Assembly (NCBI GenBank): GCA_016721905.1
Contig: JADKHH010000017.1
Location: 1-57,308, forward strand
Reading direction: 5' to 3'
DNA: 57,308 bases
Origin: Candidatus Opimibacter skivensis
GTDB taxonomy: Bacteria > Bacteroidota > Bacteroidia > Chitinophagales > Saprospiraceae
This document shows positions 34,951 through 43,978 of this stretch, one piece after another (the first letter of the stretch is position 1; each line of letters begins with the position of its first letter). Made by a program: the position numbers and the translations under genes. The notes below the pieces were generated by a model. The model had not been told where the DNA came from, did not search any database, and saw only the letters and a program-made list of their open reading frames with translations.

Positions 34951-35700
34951 ATGCTATCTTCCAATCTTCAGTTTTTAAGGCGCAAGACCGGTTACAGCCA
35001 GCAGGAACTTGCCGACCTGCTTGAAATTCCCCGGACGACCTGGAGCGGTTATGAACTCGGCAAAGTAGAACCCAATATCAATATGCTCCAGAAGATCTCC
35101 ATCTTCTTCCACCAGTCTATTGACCGGTTATTGAATCAACGGATTGATTTTGATGAGCTGGAGATCGCCCGCGCCGATACGTTACGTGTACTGGCGATCA
35201 CGATGGACCAGGATCAGAGGCAGAATATTGAGTTGGTGTACTCCAAGGCCGAAGCAGGCTACCTGGATGGTTTCCAGGACCCTGAATTCATCAGCGAGCT
35301 ACCCAAAATGTATATCCCTAACCTGCCCACGGGTAGTTACCGCGCTTTTGAAATACATGGCGATTCGATGCTACCCATGCCTTCAGGCTCCCTGGTGATC
35401 TCCAAATATGTAGAATCCCTGAAAGACCTGAAAGATGATAAAACCTATATCATCGTGACCGAAAAGGATGGGATTGTCTATAAACGGATCAAGAATCACA
35501 TTGCCGAACATCACATCACGGCTATTTCAGACAATGATGTCTATTCACCATACACCATATCCTATCAGGATATCCGTGAGATCTGGCGCTATCATGCCCA
35601 CATTGTGTTTTCAGATGCCCGTCAGCAAAAAGCAGACTGGCTGCAGGAAACCGTACTGGACATGCAACGCAAGCTTTCGCAGATGGAAAAGAAAATGTAG
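34951..35700 (+). CDS. XRE-family repressor with S24 (LexA/CI-like) peptidase domain
   Basis: A 249-residue regulator. The N-terminal helix-turn-helix (residues 2-60) has YSQQELADLLEIPRTTWSGYE as the recognition unit, split here as SQQELADLLEI and RTTWSGYELG. The C-terminal S24 domain keeps the catalytic pair: Ser139 in HGDSMLP and Lys178 in IVYKRI. A possible self-cleavage Ala-Gly is at 102-103 (AEAGYL). Proteins of this design act as LexA- or phage-CI-like switches, inactivated by RecA-stimulated cleavage, although some lack cleavage. A perfect palindrome upstream suggests autoregulation. There are no phage genes around. The target regulon is unknown. An intrinsic terminator follows at once. 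Confidence 0.85.
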   Translation: MLSSNLQFLRRKTGYSQQELADLLEIPRTTWSGYELGKVEPNINMLQKISIFFHQSIDRLLNQRIDFDELEIARADTLRVLAITMDQDQRQNIELVYSKAEAGYLDGFQDPEFISELPKMYIPNLPTGSYRAFEIHGDSMLPMPSGSLVISKYVESLKDLKDDKTYIIVTEKDGIVYKRIKNHIAEHHITAISDNDVYSPYTISYQDIREIWRYHAHIVFSDARQQKADWLQETVLDMQRKLSQMEKKM

Positions 35701-35727
35701 AAAAAGGCTCCTCACAGGAGCCTTTTT
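35701..35727 (+). terminator. Intrinsic terminator of the XRE-S24 gene
   Basis: Perfect 12-bp stem AAAAAGGCTCCT/AGGAGCCTTTTT with a 3-nt loop, beginning right after the stop codon and ending in a T run. Confidence 0.9.
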
Positions 35728-35789
35728 CATTGCATCCCTATCAACCCTTTGCCATTCGTGTTGTTGATATGCACTACTCAAATTCTGAG

Positions 35790-35797
35790 TATTTTTG
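35790..35797 (+). promoter_or_regulatory. -7 promoter element of sucA
   Basis: TATTTTTG matches TAnnTTTG. A TTG at 35764-35766 is 23 bp upstream, slightly farther than usual. The element covers the TTG (35795) that begins the longest frame, so ATG 35822 is the start. Confidence 0.6.
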
Positions 35798-35821
35798 CCG
35801 CCCGCCATTAAGCGCCACACC

Positions 35822-38578
35822 ATGAAAGATTATAGCCACATTTTCAATGCCCATCCCCAATATATTGATTCACTATACAAGTCCTTTCAACAGGATCCCA
35901 CAAGCGTAGATCAGGGTTGGCGCCTGTTTTTTGAAGGTTTCGAATTCGGTCATCAGGGAAATGGGCAGGCTGTCGAATCCGCACCTGCTGTTGCTCCCAT
36001 GACAGATGCCATCAAGGAATTTGGTGTGATGTCCATCATCCATGGATTTCGCAACAGGGGTCATTTGTTGAGTACCACCAATCCGATCCGTCAGCGAAGG
36101 GATAGGCGACCTCACCTGGACCTGGCAGATTATCATCTTTCGGAAGCTGATCTTGGCAAAGTGTTTCAAGCCGGAATGGAAATCGGGATGCCGGATTCTA
36201 CCCTCGATGCTATCCTTCAGCATCTCCGATTGATTTATTGCGGTGATATCGGCTTCGAATTCGCCCACATTGAAAATCGTGAAAAACGGATGTGGCTTAA
36301 AGAGCGGATTGAAAAAAGGCCCGGACTAGGCGTCACTGATGATTATGGTCTAGACCTTCCTTCCAAAAAACGTATTCTGGAAAAACTGAATGGCGCTGTT
36401 GTGTTTGAGCGTTTCTTGCATACCAAGTATGTAGGTCAGAAAAGGTTTTCGCTGGAGGGTGGAGAAACTACCATCCCGGCATTGGATGCCATTATCCAAC
36501 TCGGTGCCTCCATGGGTGTCGAGGAATTCATTTTCGGCATGGCCCACAGAGGGCGGTTGAATGTACTCGCCAATATCCTGGGCAAGACCTACGAACAGAT
36601 TTTCAATGAGTTTGAAGGCAACATGAATCCCGAGCAGAGTTTTGGTGATGGTGACGTAAAATATCACCTTGGATTTTCTGCACAGGTTGAAGGTCCTGCA
36701 GGTAAAACCCTTCACCTTAAACTAGTTCCCAACCCTTCCCACCTTGAATCAGTAAACCCAGTGGTGGAAGGTTTCTCTCGTGCCAAAGCTGATCTCCTGT
36801 ATGGCTCTGATTACGACAGGATCATGCCTATCCTCATCCATGGTGATGCAGCCGTTGCAGGCCAGGGTGTGGTGTACGAGACAGTCCAGATGTCCCAGCT
36901 TGAAGGTTATTATACCGGTGGGACTGTTCATTTTGTGATCAACAACCAGATTGGATTTACAACTGATTTTGATGATGCACGTTCGTCAACCTATTGCACT
37001 GCAGCTGCCAGCCTGGTGCAGGCACCCGTATTTCATGTCAATGGAGATAATCCGGAAGCAGTTGTTTTTGCAACACGCCTTGCTACCGAGTATCGTCAGA
37101 AATTTAATAGTGATGTGTTTATAGACATGGTGTGTTACCGCCGGCATGGTCACAACGAAGGTGATGATCCGCAGTTTACGCAGCCGGAGATGTATGATAA
37201 AATCAGTGTACATCCCAACCCTCGTGAATTGTACATCACGAAACTCACAGGACGCCAGGACGTAGAAGTGAAGCTCGCCGAAGACCTAGAGAAGACCTAT
37301 TGGAATGCCTTGCAGCAACGTCTTGAGATGGTCAAGGAAAATATGTTGCCTTACCAATATCAGGAACCTGAGATCGCGTGGCGGCAATTGAAAAAACATG
37401 CTACCCTCGAGGACATGCTGACGATTCCTAAAACGGGAATTGAAGCCAGGCAGTTGAACAACCTGCTAGATGGATTGCACAGGCTTCCCGAAGGATTTAA
37501 ACCATTGAGTAAGATCACCAGGATCAATAAATCTAAACAGAAGTTGATTGAAGATGGCAACATCGATTGGGGATTGGGAGAATTGCTAGCCTATGGTAGC
37601 TTGCTGACCGAAGGAAGAAATGTACGGATGAGTGGCCAGGACGTCAAGCGTGGCACCTTCTCTCACCGTCATGCTGTAATTTATGATTCTGAAAATTATA
37701 CGGCTTACAATCGCCTCAATTACCTTGAACCCAAACAGGGTAAGTTTATGATTTACAATTCCCTGCTGTCTGAATTTGCAGTGCTTGGATTTGAATATGG
37801 ATATTCTCTGTCAAGTCCTGATCACATGATCATCTGGGAAGCGCAGTTTGGAGACTTCTTCAATGGCGCACAGACCATCGTGGATCAGTATATCAGCGCT
37901 GCCGAAAGCAAGTGGCACCGGATGAGTGGCCTTGTGATGCTTTTACCTCACGGATATGAAGGACAAGGTCCTGAACACTCCAGTGCGCGTCTGGAACGTT
38001 TCCTCCAGGCTTGTGGTGATGGTAATATGGTGATCTGCAATGTTACCACACCAGCTAACTTCTTCCATTTATTGCGCCGGCAAATGACCTGGAATTTCAG
38101 GAAACCACTCGTGGTGATGTCACCGAAATCGTTGTTGCGCCACCCTGCCTGTATTTCACCACTCTCCGAACTGGAGACAGGGACCAAATTCAAACCAATC
38201 ATCAGTGAGGATCATACGCCTGCACAGGCTAAGAAAATCAAGCGCCTCGTCTTTTGTAGCGGTAAGATCTATTATGATCTCATCGACTACAGAGATAAAA
38301 ACAAAGTTGAGGGTATATCCATAGTTCGTCTTGAACAACTCTATCCGCTTCACAAACCTCAGTTGGAGGAAATAGTCGCAAAATATCCCGGTGCCGAAAA
38401 AGTCTGGGTACAGGAAGAGCCTGGTAACATGGGTGCATGGACGTATATCAACGCAAAGCTTCCGGAGTTTGGCTTCAGGTCAATAGCGCGACGAATCAGC
38501 GCATCACCTGCGACTGGATTTAAGAAGCTGCATGATGAAAACCAGGAGAGGATTGTTCGAGAGGCAATGACGTTATAA
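35822..38578 (+). CDS. sucA: 2-oxoglutarate dehydrogenase E1 component
   Basis: Thiamine-diphosphate enzyme of the citric acid cycle, which decarboxylates 2-oxoglutarate and passes the succinyl group to the E2 lipoyl domain. The 918-residue length is normal. Diagnostic parts: the N-terminal E2-binding helix (HPQYIDSLYKSFQQDP), EFIFGMAHRGRLNVLANILG, HGDAAVAGQGVVYETVQM, HVNGDNPEAVVFATR, the TDP/Mg motif region RRHGHNEGDDPQFTQP, and C-terminal transketolase part LLPHGYEGQGPEHSSARLER. No sucB (E2) follows; instead a REP-rich region begins directly after the stop. Confidence 0.97.
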   Translation: MKDYSHIFNAHPQYIDSLYKSFQQDPTSVDQGWRLFFEGFEFGHQGNGQAVESAPAVAPMTDAIKEFGVMSIIHGFRNRGHLLSTTNPIRQRRDRRPHLDLADYHLSEADLGKVFQAGMEIGMPDSTLDAILQHLRLIYCGDIGFEFAHIENREKRMWLKERIEKRPGLGVTDDYGLDLPSKKRILEKLNGAVVFERFLHTKYVGQKRFSLEGGETTIPALDAIIQLGASMGVEEFIFGMAHRGRLNVLANILGKTYEQIFNEFEGNMNPEQSFGDGDVKYHLGFSAQVEGPAGKTLHLKLVPNPSHLESVNPVVEGFSRAKADLLYGSDYDRIMPILIHGDAAVAGQGVVYETVQMSQLEGYYTGGTVHFVINNQIGFTTDFDDARSSTYCTAAASLVQAPVFHVNGDNPEAVVFATRLATEYRQKFNSDVFIDMVCYRRHGHNEGDDPQFTQPEMYDKISVHPNPRELYITKLTGRQDVEVKLAEDLEKTYWNALQQRLEMVKENMLPYQYQEPEIAWRQLKKHATLEDMLTIPKTGIEARQLNNLLDGLHRLPEGFKPLSKITRINKSKQKLIEDGNIDWGLGELLAYGSLLTEGRNVRMSGQDVKRGTFSHRHAVIYDSENYTAYNRLNYLEPKQGKFMIYNSLLSEFAVLGFEYGYSLSSPDHMIIWEAQFGDFFNGAQTIVDQYISAAESKWHRMSGLVMLLPHGYEGQGPEHSSARLERFLQACGDGNMVICNVTTPANFFHLLRRQMTWNFRKPLVVMSPKSLLRHPACISPLSELETGTKFKPIISEDHTPAQAKKIKRLVFCSGKIYYDLIDYRDKNKVEGISIVRLEQLYPLHKPQLEEIVAKYPGAEKVWVQEEPGNMGAWTYINAKLPEFGFRSIARRISASPATGFKKLHDENQERIVREAMTL

Positions 38579-38580
38579 TG

Positions 38581-38613
38581 CGTCGATCTTTTTTTTTCCA
38601 AAAAAGATCGACG
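38581..38613. terminator. Long inverted repeat after sucA (possible terminator)
   Basis: CGTCGATCTTTTTT and AAAAAAGATCGACG form a perfect 14-bp stem with a 5-nt loop three bases past the sucA stop codon. The T run is inside the stem. It may also be part of the REP array, since AATCGACATTTGAAGGG recurs at 39731. Confidence 0.5.
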
Positions 38614-38941
38614 TTTGAAGGGTCTACCCTTCAAACCAATATATCGGATCATATCCCAGGCACCAATCTCCTCTGGAAGCCTATGGCTTACTGGTAATTA
38701 TCACTTTGTCACGAAGGCAAGTATCTCCATGCGCACATCACATTTTTGATTGTTACTAGGAAGTCATAAGCTTCCTGTCGATGTCATGCCAATAGTTCTT
38801 GATCCGATATAGGGACTGAAGACTCATCGCAAATGCTGGAATTACCGACTTTGAAGGGTGTACCCTCAAACCTATATATCGGATCATATCCAGTAACCAA
38901 CTCTTTGGAAGCCTATGGTTTCCACGTAATAATCAAAAAGA
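38614..38941. repeat. REP-like array right of sucA, flank of RAYT 2
   Basis: Two copies of a palindrome TTTGAAGGGT/ACCCTTCAAA (38614-38635, and 38850-38870 with one base lost) start longer units that contain CGGATCATATCC, AAGCCTATGG, and AGGAAGTCATAAGCTTCCT (an inverted repeat). No gene lies in this gap. Confidence 0.8.
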
Positions 38942-39529
38942 TTAATACCCTACATAGCCAACTAACGAACCAAAATCAAGGAGCTGGACATCGAGCACAA
39001 CATCCTTTCTCCCTGCATAATTTCTGGCACTGCTAAATCGATAATCCTCTGCATGATCTACTATGCCTGCTTTTACCGGATTGTTATGTATATAGTTTAG
39101 CTTTTGAAGTGTGAACCAGGGTGTCACGCATTGCATGGGTCTGTTGTCTTGTTTCCAAACCTGATATTTTTCATTGTTTGAATTATACTTTCCGTGGTAT
39201 TTAAAAACCATGTCTAGCCATGCTCGTCTGCTTTCCTTGTTGTTGTCAGTGATCCATTCAATGATCTTTCTGGATGTATGGGATTTAAAATCACGGACAA
39301 TAGCCGACAATCCGGATGATCCCTCCATAGCTGCGGCGAGGAGGTGAACGTGGCTTCCCATAATCACATAGGCATACAGGATTAACCCTTTGTTTTCTTT
39401 GCAATAGTTAAAACTATCAATCAGGATTTGGCTGCATTGTCTCCGCGTAAAAAGATCAACCCACCCTACGAGTGTAAAGGTTAAAAAATAGGTGGCAAAC
39501 TGGTCGGTGATTTTATAACCTCCTTCCAT
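38942..39529 (-). CDS. REP-associated tyrosine transposase (RAYT), copy 2
   Basis: A Y1 (HUH) transposase of about 195 residues. The His pair is in MGSHVHLLAA (here GSHVH in place of NHVH) and the catalytic Tyr is in KLNYIHNNPVKAG. Its N-terminal part (YFLTFTLVGWVDLFTRR) aligns with the first RAYT (YFLTLTVVDWVDIFSRK), but the proteins are clearly diverged and the flanking REPs differ too. The frame begins at a TTG (39565); the ATG at 39529 aligns with RAYT 1. Repeat units with the same orientation lie on both sides, indicating an RAYT/REP pair separate from the first. Confidence 0.85.
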   Translation of the reverse strand: MEGGYKITDQFATYFLTFTLVGWVDLFTRRQCSQILIDSFNYCKENKGLILYAYVIMGSHVHLLAAAMEGSSGLSAIVRDFKSHTSRKIIEWITDNNKESRRAWLDMVFKYHGKYNSNNEKYQVWKQDNRPMQCVTPWFTLQKLNYIHNNPVKAGIVDHAEDYRFSSARNYAGRKDVVLDVQLLDFGSLVGYVGY

Positions 39530-39565
39530 CAGTCCAATACTTGACGAATTCGAATTTGTTTTCAA

Positions 39566-40060
39566 ACTACAGGCTTGTATCTGGTGAATACAAAGTACTC
39601 CAGTAAAAATAAGGGAGAAAAATAATATGGCGCAAGGGGGTATGTTAAATTTTTACCTGGAAGCAGCTCCTGTCATGTCCTTTCAAGATCTTGATCCGAA
39701 TATAGATTTGAGCAAATGTCATGTGGAAATAATCGACATTTGAAGGGTGTACCCTTCAAAACATTGGGTCTGTCCAGGTACCTGTCGGAGCATGGCGCAG
39801 GTGATCACTTTATTACGAAGGCAACTGGGCACAGGCACACAACACATTTGTGACTATTACGGGAAGCCACAAGCTTCCTGTCGTTGACTTTCAAGTGGAG
39901 CTTGATCCGTATATGGTTTGAGGTGCCAATGTCTTGTGGTATAATCCACCGCCTTTATTTACGGGGAAGCCATAAGCTTCCTGTCTGTGACCTCAAAGTA
40001 GTGCTTGATACGTAATATGGATTTGAAGCACTCATGCTTCAAATAACGCATGGAGGGATA
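39566..40060. repeat. REP-like array left-strand flank of RAYT 2
   Basis: Contains TTTGAAGGGTGTACCCTTC-type palindrome at 39739-39760, and two copies of GGAAGCCAcAAGCTTCCTGTC-type inverted repeats (near 39862 and 39964), with GATCCGTATATGG / GATACGTAATATGG words between. A unit of about 200 bp aligns with 38614-38815. No gene in this gap. Confidence 0.75.
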
Positions 40061-40097
40061 TAAAAAAAATCCCATAGCTTTTGAAAGCTATGGGATC
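40061..40097 (-). terminator. Intrinsic terminator of the T9SS pseudogene
   Basis: Perfect 13-bp stem ATCCCATAGCTTT/AAAGCTATGGGAT at 40069-40096, followed on the minus strand by a run of eight T residues. Confidence 0.9.
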
Positions 40098-40124
40098 TCT
40101 AACTATAAAAGTTTTTGTCTTTGT

Positions 40125-41320
40125 TTAGCGGCCGCCCACGACTATTTGTTTGTGTTCGATCGGCTCGGAACCATTCATGATGCGGAGGAGATAAACTCCG
40201 GAATGAATAGCGGTTTGTGAAAAGTCAACATACTCGCGAACTGCATTTGTAGATACCTTCTTCACAAATATCAATTTACCAGTGACATCATAGAATTCTA
40301 AAGATGTAGGCTGGTCTATATTGTCTGCATCCCATTCAACCTGAACACCATCTGTGGCCGGGTTTGGATATACATAAAATGAATTTGAAGCAACCGTAGT
40401 ATTACCGAAGATGACTGACTCAATCGGAGAGTATCTCTGCCTGCCATCGAGGTCAACCATATTCAAACGATAGTAAACTGGTAAGCGGGAATCACGGCCA
40501 TTGTAAACCCGATAATCCATAAAGGAATAATTACGAATATCAATGCTATATCCGGCTGCACCAACATTACCTACATTGGTCCAGGTCTTCTTATCAAAAG
40601 ATCTTTGTATCTCAAAATTGCTGGTGTTTTCTTCATTAGCAGTAGTCCAGGTCAATTTAGCATCCTGGGTTTCAAACTTTTCAGCTTCAAAAGAAATTAA
40701 GTTAAGCGGGAGAGGTGCATTGTTTGGCAAAATTTCATAAAGTTGATTATTAGTCCCATTTGTCAAATCCCAAAACAGAACTAACATCGACTTGAGCTTC
40801 CATTTCAGGATAAGTCACCAACTACATAAATATCAAGTGCTTCACATGCTGTGCAATTTCCTCCTGTAATAGTTAAGTGTACAAATTGTAATCCATTCAC
40901 CAGGTATCCAATCAACAGGAATAGGAGAAGGAGTCAAATTAATTAAAAATGCCTTTGTATGCCCATCATCAGTCAGGATATTCCCTCCTCCGAAGAAACT
41001 ATCCCATATCCAAAAGTAGGATCCAGTCATCACAAATACCTTGGGTATTACTTGATCCACTTTAACCTGAGTAATCCTGAAGATACAGGCCATTTGAATA
41101 CCAAAAGTCAAACCACTAGAATATCTGTTACAAACGCCCCATCACCATCACATCTGAGATAATGGGAACAATTGAATTTACTGCTTTCATTTTTACTACA
41201 GCCCCATTGGTGGCTGCCCGGGTAAGATCTGTAACCGTCATTTCAAAGAAACCCAGTATTCTGGCTTCCATGGTAAAATCAAAAACAAAGAGAAATCCCG
41301 ATAGTGTATAATTTTTTCAT
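40125..41320 (-). pseudogene. Frameshifted T9SS cargo protein
   Basis: Pieces of one protein are found in several frames. A signal-peptide start MKKLYTIGISLCF lies at 41320 and breaks at a TGA. Further parts are a segment near 41150-41270 (MTVTDLTRAATNGAVVKMKA), a stretch at 40842-41111 with FVMTGSYFWIWDSFFGGG, a piece with TITGGNCTACEALDIYVVG around 40815-40875, and finally an intact C-terminal part (40125 to about 40780) with a fibronectin-like domain (LTWTTANEENTSNFEIQRS) and a T9SS type A sorting domain (FYVYPNPATDGVQVEW). At least three to four frame changes are needed. Either the gene is decayed or this region has assembly indels. A good terminator follows. Confidence 0.75.
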
Positions 41321-41394
41321 GTTCATTTATATTTATGAATCTATTATTCAATTATTGATGCGCTGAAACAATTCGACTGGTGTTGAAGATCCTA

Positions 41395-43026
41395 CTACAT
41401 TAAGAACAAAAGACGGTCACCCGTTCCATATGCAACTTGACCATTCATGGTGGCATCTTCTCTCCAATAACCATTGACAAGCGCAGATGGTGTTGAAGAT
41501 CCAACTTTAGTTAGTATAGCAAAACGGTCACCAGTTCCATAACTGACAGTGTTCGAATTATTCACATCTCCTCCAATAAGGCCCCAAACGCCTGAGCCCA
41601 AATTAATCATTGGCTCATTCACAGTGGATCCATTATCAAAAGCAATTCCACCTGGCTCATTAAAGCCACCTGTGGTAAAGTTTAAATCAGTAGGTGTAGC
41701 GCTTAAAGCCACTGCCGTATTGGTGCGTACTGGCAGGTGATTACGGTGTTTCAATGCTACATGATAGGTGCCATCGCCTAAGCCTTTAAACTTAACCGGT
41801 GAAAAACCATCAATATCCACCATATTACCGTCTCTTTGTATAAGCGCGGTTCTTGTCGCTACTCTGGTAGCCGGTGTAGTTGCATCTCTGATCTCTATGA
41901 CGAGCCAGTCAACAATGTCATCTGCATTAACAGGTTGATCAAAAACAGCATAATTAGCAACTGAATCAGTACCTCCATAACCTACGTGAACGTAGCTAAT
42001 CGGAGCGACTTTGTATGGGTCAGTAATCGGCAAATGGTTGCCGGTTCTTAATTGATCTCCCATCAAAGGAGCGACATAGGGGCCTTGCAGCATCACTTTT
42101 CCGGTAATGACAATATCATTAGCAAGTGGCTTATCACCAACTGCATATGCGCCACCGCCTGTAAATCCTGTCTTTGTTCTTGTATTACCCGCTTCAGGTC
42201 CGAGATCTGTATGAAGTCCTGACCATCCATTGGTACCATCGTTATAACTAACTGCATTGAGGTTGTCATCAAATCCTGGCAGCTCATCTGTTTCTGCCCA
42301 GCCAAGTGTCACATCGAAAGTGTTACCACCTCCTGTTGTTTCCCTAATATCCCAAACAGCATTGACAACATCAGTTGTAAGTGGTGTGCCTGTCAGACCG
42401 TTTCCATCTGTTGGAGCGGCTAACGCCCTGACACTGTAGGTATCGTTTGGTCCGGCGGTTACATTAAGTGTGGCAGGGTTGTAGGTGGTTCCATCAAATC
42501 CAACCGGAAAGAGGAAAGATCCAGGTGCGGTATAGGCTTTTTTCATTTTTCCTACTCCGCCAGTTACAGCGTATTCGTCTGAATCCTGGCCTGTAGTTGT
42601 ACCTGAGCCTCCTATGGTGAGGTCGAAAGCCCCAAGAATGATCTTGCTGCTACCTACTGAATTAAAGTCCAGGTTATTGTTGACGGTCATATTGCCGAGC
42701 AGGTTGACATTGAACGTGGCATCCTTCTGGATGATCACATTATGGAAAACTGCGGAGCCGGGAGTAACATCGGAGTTCGTGTTACCGCTGAATTTCAGCG
42801 TATTAGCCTGGCTGGCTTCCCAGGTGCCCTGGTTGAGGAAGTTACCTTTTACTTCGATAGTACCATCGTTGTCGATCGTACCGGTGGCGGTATTCTGGAT
42901 GCCGCCCTCAACGTAAAGGGTAGCGCCCGCCTGTACCTTGATCATCGCTCCATCATTGTAGAGGAGCGTCTGCCCAAAACAGAAAGCAGGTAATGCACAA
43001 AGGGCAGATAGGAGTATTCTTTTCAT
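41395..43026 (-). CDS. Secreted adhesin-like protein with C-terminal dockerin-like repeats
   Basis: A 543-residue exported protein with signal peptide (LLSALCALPAFCFGQT). The N-terminal half has right-handed beta-helix-like segments (VEGGIQNTATGTIDNDGTIE, VKGNFLNQGTWEA). The C-terminal end has two related units, GDVNNSNTVSYGTGDRFAIL with VGSSTP, and REDATMNGQVAYGTGDRLLF. The frame stops right after the second unit, but one inserted A (TTAATG to TTAAATG) would extend it to NVVGSSTPVELFQRINN, parallel to the first unit. So the last 16 residues are probably lost through a 1-bp deletion. Start ATG 43026 rather than TTG 43032. A promoter lies about 55 bp upstream. Confidence 0.8.
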   Translation of the reverse strand: MKRILLSALCALPAFCFGQTLLYNDGAMIKVQAGATLYVEGGIQNTATGTIDNDGTIEVKGNFLNQGTWEASQANTLKFSGNTNSDVTPGSAVFHNVIIQKDATFNVNLLGNMTVNNNLDFNSVGSSKIILGAFDLTIGGSGTTTGQDSDEYAVTGGVGKMKKAYTAPGSFLFPVGFDGTTYNPATLNVTAGPNDTYSVRALAAPTDGNGLTGTPLTTDVVNAVWDIRETTGGGNTFDVTLGWAETDELPGFDDNLNAVSYNDGTNGWSGLHTDLGPEAGNTRTKTGFTGGGAYAVGDKPLANDIVITGKVMLQGPYVAPLMGDQLRTGNHLPITDPYKVAPISYVHVGYGGTDSVANYAVFDQPVNADDIVDWLVIEIRDATTPATRVATRTALIQRDGNMVDIDGFSPVKFKGLGDGTYHVALKHRNHLPVRTNTAVALSATPTDLNFTTGGFNEPGGIAFDNGSTVNEPMINLGSGVWGLIGGDVNNSNTVSYGTGDRFAILTKVGSSTPSALVNGYWREDATMNGQVAYGTGDRLLFLM

Positions 43027-43080
43027 AGTCAAACCGCTGTTATCTTAGTTTAAAATAGGGTAATCCTTATATAACGCTTT

Positions 43081-43113
43081 CAAAAATAGCACTTTCACTT
43101 TATCACGGCACAA
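43081..43113 (-). promoter_or_regulatory. Bacteroidota-type promoter of the adhesin-like gene
   Basis: On the minus strand TTG (43111-43113) and TATTTTTG (43081-43088) are 22 bp apart. The remaining sequence of the 43027-43445 gap has A/T-rich runs and no gene. Confidence 0.55.
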
Positions 43114-43445
43114 CTTTTTTACTGAATCGTGCCGCTTATTTAGTTATTGGTCACTTTGATTGAGTAAACCGCATAAAACCACATGTCGGTTTTTTGCGAA
43201 ACTTGCACTATCCGGTGTTACCAGACAACAAAGCACTCAAACCTGCTCATTAATTCAATATGGGGGTGTAGGGGATAGGTTAAAATGTAACAAAAACCTT
43301 GCCTCTTTTCCTTGGGGGAACATGCAATAAGGATGACAATATAGTCATAATAATCAATATTCCAAGGGGTTGGAATATTTTTTTGAATTGATTTTTTTAA
43401 CGTATCTGTTATCCCTTAAAAATCAACTCATTCAAAAAAACTTAG

Positions 43446-43516
43446 TTGACCCACAAGGACTCGAACCTTGAATGACGGTACCAAAAACCGGAGTGTTACC
43501 ATTACACCATGGGTCA
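43446..43516 (-). tRNA. tRNA-Gln (anticodon TTG)
   Basis: The acceptor stem TGACCCA pairs with TGGGTCA. The D arm (TGGTGTAATGGTAACAC), anticodon loop TTTTGGT (anticodon TTG) and T arm (CAAGGTTCGAGTCCTTG) are all present. The first anticodon-stem pair is a C/T mismatch. Length 71 nt without CCA. It is bounded by A/T-rich DNA and has no partner tRNA nearby. Confidence 0.95.
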
Positions 43517-43926
43517 ATAAGGAGTGCAAAGATAGTTTTTTCGCTAAAAAATCAAAATTTTTAGCGTCGCATTTGCGACCGGGAGCTTATAGGCTTATAA
43601 GCTTATTGGTTTATAAGTTGATGGGTTGATGGGTTTAGCCGGAGATTGCTGTTGGATGCAAATATTTCGCCTCTAATTTTGGCAAATTCACGCTAATTTA
43701 TTCTTGTTCGGGCCTCTTTAGCCTTTTCAGTATTCTAAGGTTTTGAATCCTCCAAATTTATTTCTCGCGCAACGCCGCAGCGCCGCAGTTCAAATTTAGC
43801 CGCTCATTAACCCAAATAAAAATCTGTCTCCTTACAGTCCCTATGCCCTATGCCCTATGCCATTGAGGCCTCTTCAGCCCCTTTGGCCTCTTGTGCCTCT
43901 TTCGCCTTTCCGCCCTTCAGCCATAT
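43517..43926. repeat. Repeat-rich gap with third copy of the 119-bp repeat core
   Basis: The core AAGGTTTTGAATCCTCC with GCCGCAGC-type words occurs at 43737-43790. TTATAAGC words (43588-43615) and CCTCTTCAGCC / CTCTTTCGCC words (43710-43730, 43860-43920) fill much of the rest. No gene. Confidence 0.75.
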
Positions 43927-43978
43927 TTACTTGACAACAAGGATTTTCGTCACCAGGGCATCCGGCTTATTATACCCA

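Noticed and set aside
34951..35700. Prophage repressor
   Set aside because: The protein resembles phage CI, but no phage, integrase or attachment sequence is seen on either side.
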